Shown piece by piece: positions 53,291 to 60,419 of a stretch of 64,000 bases of DNA. Under the pieces are notes generated by a model. That model was given only the letters and a program-made list of their open reading frames with translations, was not told the origin of the DNA and did not search any database. The translations under genes were made by a program, and so were the position numbers. The stretch is from a bacterium (GTDB taxonomy: Bacteria > Armatimonadota > Fimbriimonadia > Fimbriimonadales > Fimbriimonadaceae). Location of the stretch: positions 248,001 to 312,000 of the forward strand of contig PNMZ01000001.1 of assembly GCA_013823945.1 (NCBI GenBank), in the 5' to 3' direction. Positions within the stretch are counted from its first letter, which is position 1, and each line of letters starts with the position of its first letter.

Positions 53291-54361
53291 ATGGAATCGG
53301 TACATCCCTCTCTCTTAAATCATATTATTGAGTGGCGAAAACTCCCTTCTGATTCGCCAGAAGAAGAAGAACTCCGTCAGGCTATCACGGCGCGCCTCAA
53401 CCAACTCGAATCCGCCGAGCGAGAATCCCTCGTCCTGAAGCGCATTGGAACTGCCTTCAAACTTCACCACACCACCGCTCCGACCTCTCTTCACGCCGCT
53501 CACAGTATTCGCGGTGCTCTCGACCTCCTTGCTGTACGAGTCTGGGTCAATATCAACTGCAAACTCACCAATGTCGCAACCGCCCAAGAACGCCCCGGTC
53601 GCACCAACATCCCACTCAGCCAGACCCCCGCTAATGCCACAACCGTCGCCACTTGGGAAATCTGGGACACTTGTCTCCGTGCCCTGCTCCCCCTCCAAGT
53701 TGATCAAGACAAACTCGGTTTCATCGAACTCTTCGCCCCCCGCGAGCGCGACCGATTCCTCCACGAACGCGATCTCCACATCACAATCGCCGAACAACTC
53801 TCTCTCGTCATCCGCTCGGCTCAGCTGTTCGAAAACGTCGAAACTCTTGCTACAACCGATCCCCTCACCGGGCTGAGCAACCACCGAACCCTGCAAGACT
53901 TCCTCGCTGAACAATGCGATGAAGTTCGACGCCACCGCTCCCGAGTCGGAGTTGTCATGGTGGACGTAGATCACTTTCGACTCTTCAATGAAACTTATGG
54001 TCACGATGCCGGTGATGAAGTTCTGATTCGAGTTGGAAAAGCCCTTCAAAAAGCTGTCGGCGAGAAAGGCCTCGCTGCCCGGTACGGAGGCGAAGAATTC
54101 ACGCTGATTCTCCCCGGTGCCGATGAGCAAACCACCGAAATCATCGCCCTCTCCGCCCTCGACCACATTCGCCACGTTGTCTTCACAGCCCCAAACGGCG
54201 AGCAAAAATCCATCACCGCATCCATGGGCTATGCCTGCGGACCTACCCACGGCACCCACCCCGAACGAATTCTCAAAATCGCCGACCAGGCCCTCTATGC
54301 TTCGAAGCACAACGGTCGCAACCAAGTCTCTAGCCCGGATCAAATCCCCAAAGCGGCGTAA
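53291..54361 (+). CDS. GAF-GGDEF diguanylate cyclase
   Basis: This 356-residue cytoplasmic protein has a short helical start, a GAF-like sensor at ~50-180 and a GGDEF domain at ~185-345: 'TTDPLTGLSNHRTLQDFL', 'GVVMVDVDHFRLFNETYGHD' and the active-site 'AARYGGEEFTLILPG'. The intact GGEEF and metal Asp suggest c-di-GMP synthesis. The RxxD product-inhibition site is absent before GGEEF (the residues are GEKG). c-di-GMP from this enzyme could bind MshEN domains such as the one in the window. It is divergent from the C11 gene. Confidence 0.9.
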   Translation: MESVHPSLLNHIIEWRKLPSDSPEEEELRQAITARLNQLESAERESLVLKRIGTAFKLHHTTAPTSLHAAHSIRGALDLLAVRVWVNINCKLTNVATAQERPGRTNIPLSQTPANATTVATWEIWDTCLRALLPLQVDQDKLGFIELFAPRERDRFLHERDLHITIAEQLSLVIRSAQLFENVETLATTDPLTGLSNHRTLQDFLAEQCDEVRRHRSRVGVVMVDVDHFRLFNETYGHDAGDEVLIRVGKALQKAVGEKGLAARYGGEEFTLILPGADEQTTEIIALSALDHIRHVVFTAPNGEQKSITASMGYACGPTHGTHPERILKIADQALYASKHNGRNQVSSPDQIPKAA

Positions 54362-54417
54362 TCAGAGTGTTTTCTAAGCCCAAAGGACCCCAAATCCCCG
54401 CCGAAACTCCCCGGACC

Positions 54418-54447
54418 TTGCCCCGGCTTCAAAACCCCTGCCATAAT
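54418..54447 (+). promoter_or_regulatory. Promoter of rplU-rpmA
   Basis: TTGCCC (54418-54423) and CATAAT (54442-54447) are separated by 18 bases. A leader of about 45 bases follows before the strong ribosome-binding site GGAGG at 54486-54490. This is a reasonable sigma-70 type promoter for a ribosomal operon. Confidence 0.5.
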
Positions 54448-54500
54448 TCCTGTTCGCGACTTCACGTCTGAGGAGAATTGACCTCGGAGGAAATTGGATC

Positions 54501-54818
54501 ATGTACGCAATTGTCAAAACGGGTGGAAAACAGTATCGAGCGGCTAAGGACGAAACCATCATCGTCGAAAAGCTCGAAGGCGAAGCCGGCGATGCCGTCG
54601 AGCTGAGCGAAGTAGTTATGGTCTGCAATGGTGACAAAGTCTCCATTGGTAGCCCATTCGTCAAAGGCGCAACTGTCAAGGCAACTATTGTTCGCCAAGG
54701 CAAAGCCAAGAAAATCAACGCATTCAACTATAAGGCCAAGAAAAATCAGCGCAAGCGCTGGGGCCACCGACAACCTCAAACCACCCTTCGCATCACCGAA
54801 GTCGCAGCAGGTAAATAA
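54501..54818 (+). CDS. rplU: Ribosomal protein bL21
   Basis: This 105-residue large-subunit protein is recognised by '[20 protein letters not shown]' and the C-terminal '[20 protein letters not shown]' signature. Length is normal. It starts 10 bases after GGAGG and is followed after 3 bases by rpmA, the usual order in bacteria. The leader may carry an L21-type regulatory structure, but I could not fold one with confidence. Confidence 0.97.
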   Translation: MYAIVKTGGKQYRAAKDETIIVEKLEGEAGDAVELSEVVMVCNGDKVSIGSPFVKGATVKATIVRQGKAKKINAFNYKAKKNQRKRWGHRQPQTTLRITEVAAGK

Positions 54819-54821
54819 TAA

Positions 54822-55082
54822 ATGGCACATAAGAAAGGGCAAGGCTCATCCAAAAACGGTCGCGATAGCAACTCCAACCGCCTCGGCGTCAAGAGATTCG
54901 GCGGCGAAGTCGTCAAACCTGGCATGATCATCGTTCGACAACGCGGCACCAAGTTCCACCCCGGCGCAAATGTTGGCATCGGCAACGACCACACCATCTT
55001 CGCTAAGATTGATGGTCAAGTCAAATTCGAAGGCCCCAAAAACAAACGCCGCATCAGCGTCTACGCTGAGCAAACGGCTTAA
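54822..55082 (+). CDS. rpmA: Ribosomal protein bL27
   Basis: This 86-residue large-subunit protein begins '[20 protein letters not shown]', the form without a cleaved N-terminal extension, and has '[20 protein letters not shown]' and '[20 protein letters not shown]'. Its N-terminal tail reaches the peptidyl-transferase centre. It is co-transcribed with rplU and followed by a strong terminator. obgE, often next, is not present. Confidence 0.97.
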   Translation: MAHKKGQGSSKNGRDSNSNRLGVKRFGGEVVKPGMIIVRQRGTKFHPGANVGIGNDHTIFAKIDGQVKFEGPKNKRRISVYAEQTA

Positions 55083-55102
55083 CAACTCTCAAACCTTAAA
55101 AT

Positions 55103-55133
55103 TGCCTCCAAATGACGTTTTGGGGGCATTTTT
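55103..55133 (+). terminator. Intrinsic terminator after rplU-rpmA
   Basis: TGCCTCCAAA pairs with TTTTGGGGGCA across a short loop and is followed by TTTTT. It begins 21 bases after the rpmA stop codon and ends just before the convergent 188-residue gene. Confidence 0.9.
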
Positions 55134-55135
55134 AT

Positions 55136-55702
55136 TCATAATATATTAACTTTCCGAATCGTATAAATTGCACGATGAATATCCAAGTCTAGAGTTTCGT
55201 TCATAAAAGAATCGTTGATTTGTGGCGCTCCAGACTCGAGCCTATCCGAGAGTGCTTCCAAAATTTCAAGATAAAGTCGTAACTGGTTTGTCGACAAAAT
55301 ACTAATCAGGTTTGTTAATCTGCTTTGCCATTCTTGATGGCCCGGCCACGTAAAGTCGCGGGTCAATTCTAGATCATGGCTTTCCGGAACCGAAAGCTCC
55401 CGGAGTAGGCAATCCCCCCACGTCAAATCAACCCATACTTCGCAGTCAATAAGTCGAGCACTGTGGTAACAAAAACATCCAATAATTCGGTACATCGCGT
55501 ACTTCTCACATCCTATAATGAACCAGTATTCAATGCCCGAAGCTTTCACAGAACTCAGTCGCATGATCCTCTCTGCAACACCAGGATCATTATCAACTGC
55601 CCCACTTCGGTACCACTCCATAACACTCTCAGGAATATCTGGCCAAGCTGACCACAATCGCAAAACTTCTTCTGTATAAGTCTCTGATCGACTGCGATCC
55701 AT
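55136..55702 (-). CDS. Orphan hypothetical protein
   Basis: This 188-residue protein has no signal peptide or clear membrane helix. It is rich in Trp, Cys and Tyr ('YWFIIGCEKYAMYRIIGCFC', 'WVDLTWGDCLLREL') and ends in an amphipathic helix. I do not recognise a family. Its DNA looks more AT-rich than its neighbours'. The ATG shares one base with the stop codon of kdsD (TAATG), so it is translated from the arginase-kdsD transcript. It might be a recent arrival; size and composition recall small cytoplasmic orphans. Confidence 0.7.
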   Translation of the reverse strand: MDRSRSETYTEEVLRLWSAWPDIPESVMEWYRSGAVDNDPGVAERIMRLSSVKASGIEYWFIIGCEKYAMYRIIGCFCYHSARLIDCEVWVDLTWGDCLLRELSVPESHDLELTRDFTWPGHQEWQSRLTNLISILSTNQLRLYLEILEALSDRLESGAPQINDSFMNETLDLDIHRAIYTIRKVNIL

Positions 55703-56661
55703 TACACAATCCCGCTCCGCAGTAAGTCCTTCAAAACCATTAACCCCACCACCCGGCCATCCGCCACCACCGGCATCTCGCCAATCTTCGCCGGATAGTT
55801 CTGAAACGCCTCCAGCGCGTCAATCGCCAACAACCCTGGCTCACAAGTCGGACCGCCCGAACTCATCAATTCCCGAGCCGTCCCCGCCGTTACCGAATGC
55901 CCATCCACAATCCACCGCCGCAAGTCCCCGTCCGAAACAAACCCCAAAAGCTCACCCGCACCTCCCACAACACAAGCCCCCCCTGCTCCCGCCGAAGTTA
56001 TCACCCGCATCAACTCCACGACTGAAGTATCAAGCCCAACCACCGCCAAGTCTTCACCCTGACGCATCACATCGCCGACCGTCAGCAAGAGTCGCCGGCC
56101 CAAAGCCCCCGCCGGATGGAACTTTGCAAAGTCCTCACTCGTGAACTTCCGCTCTTCCATGACCGCCACCGCGAGCGCATCGCTCATCGCCAACATCATT
56201 GTCGTAGAAGTCGTCGGTGCTAAGTTGTTCGGACACGCCTCACGCTCAACTCCAACATTCAAAACCAAATCCGCCGCCCGCCCCGCTGAACTCCCCGGCC
56301 GACCCGTCATAACCGCACTCTTTGCTCCAATCTGCCGGAAGCTCGGAAACAGCCGTACTACTTCGTCGGTCTCGCCCGAATACGTGTAACCAAGCACGAC
56401 ATCATGCTCCGTGACCATCCCTAGATCGCCATGAACGGCCTCCGCCGCGTGCAAAAAGAACGAGGGCGTACCCGTACTCGCAAACGTCGCCGCCGCTTTC
56501 GCCGCAATGTGACCGCTCTTCCCAATCCCACAAGTCACCAACCGCCCCCGACATCCCAAAATCCATTCCATCATCAAGTTGAATTCGCGCTCCACCGACG
56601 ATGCCTTCGCGATCAACGCCTCCCCTTCTTCTCGCAAAACACGACCAATTGCCTCGCTCAC
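55702..56661 (-). CDS. kdsD: Arabinose-5-phosphate isomerase (KdsD/GutQ family)
   Basis: This 319-residue enzyme interconverts ribulose 5-phosphate and arabinose 5-phosphate, the first step to Kdo for lipopolysaccharide. The sugar-isomerase (SIS) domain is at ~35-165 ('GRLVTCGIGKSGHIAAKAAA', 'TFASTGTPSFFLHAAEAVHG', 'YSGETDEVVRL'). Two CBS domains follow ('VGDVMRQGEDLAVVGLDTSV', 'ARELMSSGGPTCEPGLLAID'). Length and residues are typical. It overlaps the arginase gene by 4 bases. Other Kdo genes are not in the window. Confidence 0.93.
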   Translation of the reverse strand: MSEAIGRVLREEGEALIAKASSVEREFNLMMEWILGCRGRLVTCGIGKSGHIAAKAAATFASTGTPSFFLHAAEAVHGDLGMVTEHDVVLGYTYSGETDEVVRLFPSFRQIGAKSAVMTGRPGSSAGRAADLVLNVGVEREACPNNLAPTTSTTMMLAMSDALAVAVMEERKFTSEDFAKFHPAGALGRRLLLTVGDVMRQGEDLAVVGLDTSVVELMRVITSAGAGGACVVGGAGELLGFVSDGDLRRWIVDGHSVTAGTARELMSSGGPTCEPGLLAIDALEAFQNYPAKIGEMPVVADGRVVGLMVLKDLLRSGIV

Positions 56662-57638
56662 CGTCCCCGTACCCCCATCGTCCGCTTACCAAATAGAGAG
56701 GCAATCCACTCTACCGCCGCAATTGCTGTGTTGGAACCAATGTCCTCCATCGGGTTCACCTCTACCAAATCAACGCCCAAAAGCTGGTAGTCAGAATCCG
56801 TGCGAGTTACAAGTTGGTAGAGCATCTCGGCGAGCAAGTGCCCCTCCCGATAAGTCAATCCACCCCGAACTGCTGTGCCAGTTCCCGGTGCCAAAACCGG
56901 ATCGAGTGAATCAACATCAAAGCTCAACCACAACTTTTTCGCCCCCGTTCTTCTCAGCCAATCATCAATCTCTTTCAGAACCGCTGGAATCCCTAAATGA
57001 TCGACTTCTTGCATCGTCCATGCCGTTTCCAGCCCCAATTGATCGTAATGCTGAATCTCCCCTGCGTCAACATCCCGCAATCCCAACCACCCAATCCGGT
57101 CACTCCGCAATCCCTCTGCCGGAACAACCTCCGCCAAAATCCGATCCCAAACACCTGCCGCCCCCAAATCCCGTACCGGGGACCCACAAGGCAATCTGAG
57201 CAACCCCGCAACAGGCATCCCATGAAAATTTCCGCTCCCACTCGTGCCCGGTGTATTCAAATCCATATGCGCATCAATCCATAAAACCGCCACATCATCT
57301 CGACCCGCCGCTCGCAAAGCCCCACTAACTGAACCAAACGACAAACTGTGGTCCCCTCCCAAAACAACCGGAACTGCCCCTCTTCGCACCGACTCCTCCG
57401 TCGCCGATGCTAGCTTCATATAACAGTCCAACGCGGCCGCCATTTTCGCCTCGTAACTTTCTGGTAATTCAAAATCAAGCACAACGACGTCCCCCATTGC
57501 CTTCACTTCATATCCCAAATCAACGAGCGTTTTGCGAATCTGCTTGAGCTGCAAAGCACCCGGCCCAAGCCGACTGCCATAGATCCTCCCGCAAAAATCA
57601 AAAGGAACACCCCAAATTTCAATCGGCAAATTCTTCAC
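56658..57638 (-). CDS. rocF: Arginase-family ureohydrolase, probably arginase
   Basis: This 326-residue enzyme has all binuclear manganese ligands: 'VVLGGDHSLSFGSV' (His), 'VLWIDAHMDLNTPGTSGSGN' (Asp, His, Asp) with 'FHGMP', and 'LWLSFDVDSLDPVLAPGTG' (two Asp). The 'DLNTPGTSGSGNFHGMP' stretch fits arginase better than agmatinase, which usually has D-T-W. It would convert arginine to ornithine and urea. It heads an odd operon with kdsD and an orphan. Substrate preference should be taken as likely only. Confidence 0.85.
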   Translation of the reverse strand: MKNLPIEIWGVPFDFCGRIYGSRLGPGALQLKQIRKTLVDLGYEVKAMGDVVVLDFELPESYEAKMAAALDCYMKLASATEESVRRGAVPVVLGGDHSLSFGSVSGALRAAGRDDVAVLWIDAHMDLNTPGTSGSGNFHGMPVAGLLRLPCGSPVRDLGAAGVWDRILAEVVPAEGLRSDRIGWLGLRDVDAGEIQHYDQLGLETAWTMQEVDHLGIPAVLKEIDDWLRRTGAKKLWLSFDVDSLDPVLAPGTGTAVRGGLTYREGHLLAEMLYQLVTRTDSDYQLLGVDLVEVNPMEDIGSNTAIAAVEWIASLFGKRTMGVRGR

Positions 57639-57717
57639 CTCCCCATTCTACTAGCCCCAACTCGCTCAAAAGCCTCAAGACCTCAACCTCACCCCCCCGT
57701 ACACTCTCAGGAATTCT

Positions 57718-58290
57718 ATGGCACCCCATGTCGGCGTTCTTGCCATCCAAGGCAGTTTCCAAAAGCACATTGAGTCCCTCGTCCGCGCTGGGCACCCCGC
57801 AGACCAAATCCATGAAATCCGCACTCCCGAAGACCTTTCTCAAGTGCGCCGGCTGATCATCCCCGGCGGAGAATCGACAACCGTCGGACTTCTGATGCAA
57901 TACACTGGTCTCGATCAAGCAATCATCGAGCGGGCCCACCAAGGAATGCCGATCTGGGGAACATGTATGGGAATGATCATGCTCGCTCGCCAAGTTGAAA
58001 ACCGCGAGCAGTTTTCGCTCAACCTCCTCAACATCACCGTGCGCCGAAACGCCTTTGGAGCCCAAGTCCACAGCTTTGAGACTCAACTCACTGTCGCCGG
58101 CTTAGTTGACCCAATCGAAGCAGTTTTCATCCGCGCTCCCATCGTCACCAAGCACGGCCCAGAAGTCCAAGTCCTTGCCACGTTCAATGACCACATTGTT
58201 GCCGTTCAACAAGACAAAATCCTCGGCACCAGCTTCCATCCCGAGCTCACAAGCGATACCCAACTCCACAAGTATTTTCTCAATCTCTAA
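57718..58290 (+). CDS. pdxT: Pyridoxal 5'-phosphate synthase glutaminase subunit
   Basis: This 190-residue class I glutamine amidotransferase gives ammonia to PdxS for vitamin B6 synthesis. Visible are 'VGVLAIQGSFQKHIESL', the 'LIIPGGESTTVGLLMQ' loop, the nucleophile Cys in 'PIWGTCMGMIMLA', and His-Glu in 'GTSFHPELTSD'. Length is usual. pdxS is not adjacent, which is less common; it is probably elsewhere. It is divergent from the arginase gene and convergent with ribD. Confidence 0.95.
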   Translation: MAPHVGVLAIQGSFQKHIESLVRAGHPADQIHEIRTPEDLSQVRRLIIPGGESTTVGLLMQYTGLDQAIIERAHQGMPIWGTCMGMIMLARQVENREQFSLNLLNITVRRNAFGAQVHSFETQLTVAGLVDPIEAVFIRAPIVTKHGPEVQVLATFNDHIVAVQQDKILGTSFHPELTSDTQLHKYFLNL

Positions 58291-58299
58291 AAATTAAGT

Positions 58300-58328
58300 G
58301 CCCGGCTCCGAGGGCGCGGAAACCGGGC
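58300..58328. terminator. Hairpin after pdxT
   Basis: GCCCGG (58300-58305) pairs with CCGGGC (58323-58328), with further internal pairing TCCG/CGGA. It lies 9 bases after the pdxT stop and likely ends its transcript, though no T-run follows directly. The remaining bases to 58412 hold nothing I recognise. Confidence 0.55.
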
Positions 58329-58412
58329 TATTGGGGTTTTGGGAGAAAGAAAAACCTTCTTACATTCAGTAAGACTCTTCCCCCAACCTCATGTTCCCCG
58401 GTCCCAAAATTC

Positions 58413-59378
58413 TTAAAGAAGATACGTCTGCCGCTCGGTTGTTCCGAACATCGTTCGATCAACAAGTTCTAAATCCTTCAGACCACCCCAGCCCCCATCC
58501 CAAACTAATCCTTCCCCAAACTCCATGTCGCCAACATAAAGCACCAACTCGTTCCCAACCCCCAATGTCAAAAATCGCCGTAGGGTGTCCGCCCCGCCTT
58601 CCACCAAAACTCCACGAACCCCTCGTTCGTCCAGAATCTTCAAAATCCCCTCCGGACTCAAGTTCGCTCCGTGAAATTGATCTAACCAAAGAGTCTCCGC
58701 AGAATCATCAAACACTCGCTCCTCACCGGACAACCTGTGCCAAGGGTCAACTATGATTCGGAGAGGCTGATTCACCACACCTGGAATCCGTGCCGTCAAT
58801 CGGGGATTGTCCGCCAAAACCGTGCCTCGCCCAACCAAAACGCTCCCCCGCTCCGCCCGCAATCGGTGAGCATCCAGCCTCGCCTCCTCTGAGCTAATCC
58901 ACTGGCTTGTTCCGTCAGGTCTTGCCAAAAAACCGTCACGAGTGATCGCAGCTTTCAACGTGACATAAGGCTTTTTGAACTCGACCGAGTACAAGAACTG
59001 GTGATTCATTGCCCGGGCTTCTTCTTCAAGAACCCCAGTATCAACCGCAATCCCTGCTGCCAAGAGAGCCCCCGCACCACCCCTGGCTTTCTCAAAAGGA
59101 TCGCGAACGGCAAAAACTACTCGACTCACTCCAGCCTCAATCAATGCCAATGAGCATGGGCCAGTCCGACCTGTGTGATTGCACGGTTCCAAAGTGACAT
59201 AAGCAGTTGCACCCTTCGCTGAATCACATCTGGATAATGCGATAACTTCAGCATGTGGGCCTCCCGCATGGTCATGAAATCCTTCTCCAATCACGACCCC
59301 GTCACGCACGAGGACGCACCCAACCCGAGGATTCGGTGCCGGAAATCCACCACGCGCAAGCTCAATCGCCCGCGCCAT
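58413..59378 (-). CDS. ribD: Riboflavin biosynthesis bifunctional deaminase/reductase
   Basis: This 321-residue enzyme carries out the second and third steps of riboflavin synthesis. The N-terminal deaminase has 'PNPRVGCVLVRDGVVIGEGF', 'HDHAGGPHAEVIAL' (zinc His and catalytic Glu) and 'YVTLEPCNHTGRTGPCSLAL' (zinc Cys pair). The C-terminal reductase has 'KPYVTLKAAITRDGFLA', 'VLVGRGTVLADNPRLTAR' and 'GVRGVLVEGGADTL'. The in-frame codons before the ATG read D-F-Q-F, matching the family's usual D-x-x-[FY]-M start, so translation might begin a little upstream at a non-ATG codon. It follows a small membrane-protein gene. Confidence 0.95.
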   Translation of the reverse strand: MARAIELARGGFPAPNPRVGCVLVRDGVVIGEGFHDHAGGPHAEVIALSRCDSAKGATAYVTLEPCNHTGRTGPCSLALIEAGVSRVVFAVRDPFEKARGGAGALLAAGIAVDTGVLEEEARAMNHQFLYSVEFKKPYVTLKAAITRDGFLARPDGTSQWISSEEARLDAHRLRAERGSVLVGRGTVLADNPRLTARIPGVVNQPLRIIVDPWHRLSGEERVFDDSAETLWLDQFHGANLSPEGILKILDERGVRGVLVEGGADTLRRFLTLGVGNELVLYVGDMEFGEGLVWDGGWGGLKDLELVDRTMFGTTERQTYLL

Positions 59379-59388
59379 GAACTGGAAA

Positions 59389-59781
59389 TCAGCTTCGCGG
59401 GACGTCGTCTTCCTCCGGCCAATCCTCGGGGTTTACCGGAAGATCAGCTTTCATTCCCTCATTCTCTTCCCTCTGATCCTTCAAACTAAAATCCTGCTCC
59501 TTGTGGTCAGTCAAACTCCCTTCCACGAACGTCTTCATATTCCGCTCGGCTTCTTCTTTAAGACTTCGCGTCGTTTGCCTCAATACCAAGAGTGCACAAA
59601 CAATCGCCGTGATCATCACCGCAAAAATCGTGAGCGTATAGGTTCCAAATTGCAACGCGTAAACCGCCAGCTCGCGTTCGCTCGAACCCTTGGGTGGCTG
59701 CCGCTGCATCATGAACGGAATCCCACAGAGCAACGCCACTCCAAAAATCATCAATCCAGTCGTAAAGGTTTTTAGACGCAT
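59389..59781 (-). CDS. Small two-helix membrane protein
   Basis: This 130-residue protein has two membrane helices (about 7-25 and 43-67, 'LTIFAVMITAIVCALLVL'), and a cytoplasmic, highly charged C-terminal half ('EEAERNMKTFVEGSLTDHKE') ending in acidic, Pro-rich sequence. It overlaps the rpe gene by 10 bases and precedes ribD by 10 bases, so it is part of their operon. I recognise no family. Confidence 0.75.
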   Translation of the reverse strand: MRLKTFTTGLMIFGVALLCGIPFMMQRQPPKGSSERELAVYALQFGTYTLTIFAVMITAIVCALLVLRQTTRSLKEEAERNMKTFVEGSLTDHKEQDFSLKDQREENEGMKADLPVNPEDWPEEDDVPRS

Positions 59782-60419
59782 TCCCGCCTCAGCTCCGCTA
59801 TACCTTCGGAAATAGAATTCGCCCTCATCAGGTAGCTACCAGTAACAAAATCTGTTGCCCCCGATTTCCAGAGTCCACGAATCGTCGTCGGATCAACCCC
59901 TCCATCAACCTGAATCCGCAATTGGGGCCGAGCCATTCGGATCGCCGCAACCTTCTCCAAACAACTCGCAATGAACTTCTGACCTCCCCAACCCGGGTTT
60001 ACCGTCATCACTAATGCCAAGTCCATAACATCATAAAGCGGCTCCAAAACCGCCACCGACGTTCCGGGATTGATCGCAACCCCAGCTTGAATTCCTCGTT
60101 CTCGCAACTCCTGGCACAGCCGGTGCGCATGGGGTGCAACCTCTGCATGAAAGATGATTCGCTTACATCCCGCCTCGAAAAAGGCATCAAAGTGATTCTC
60201 CGGTGTGAGCGTCATCAGGTGAGCCTCCAAAGGAATTTGAACCTGTTTTCCCAAGCTCTTTGCCAAATCCGCTCCAAACGTAATCGGCGGCACAAACTGT
60301 CCATCCATCACATCTAAGTGGATCCAATCCGCCCCTCCAGCTTCCATTTTGACCACCGGATTCAAAAATCCCGCCGGGTCGCAACTCAAAATTGATGGGC
60401 AAATCTTGACTTCCATCAT
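59772..60419 (-). CDS. rpe: Ribulose-phosphate 3-epimerase
   Basis: This 215-residue enzyme interconverts ribulose 5-phosphate and xylulose 5-phosphate in the pentose phosphate pathway. Family signatures are 'ICPSILSCDPAGFLNPVV', 'WIHLDVMDGQFVPPITFGAD' with metal-site His and Asp, 'LALVMTVNPGWGGQKF' and 'IQVDGGVDPTTI'. Its ATG overlaps the stop of the pseudokinase gene. Metal-binding residues are present, so it should be active. In many bacteria rpe lies next to a Ser/Thr kinase/phosphatase pair, as it does here in part. Confidence 0.95.
   Translation of the reverse strand: MMEVKICPSILSCDPAGFLNPVVKMEAGGADWIHLDVMDGQFVPPITFGADLAKSLGKQVQIPLEAHLMTLTPENHFDAFFEAGCKRIIFHAEVAPHAHRLCQELRERGIQAGVAINPGTSVAVLEPLYDVMDLALVMTVNPGWGGQKFIASCLEKVAAIRMARPQLRIQVDGGVDPTTIRGLWKSGATDFVTGSYLMRANSISEGIAELRRECV

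Noticed and set aside
53315-54343. 342-codon minus-strand frame opposite the GGDEF gene
   Set aside because: The plus-strand frame encodes clear GAF and GGDEF motifs; the opposite frame has no recognisable domain and mirrors its codon pattern.
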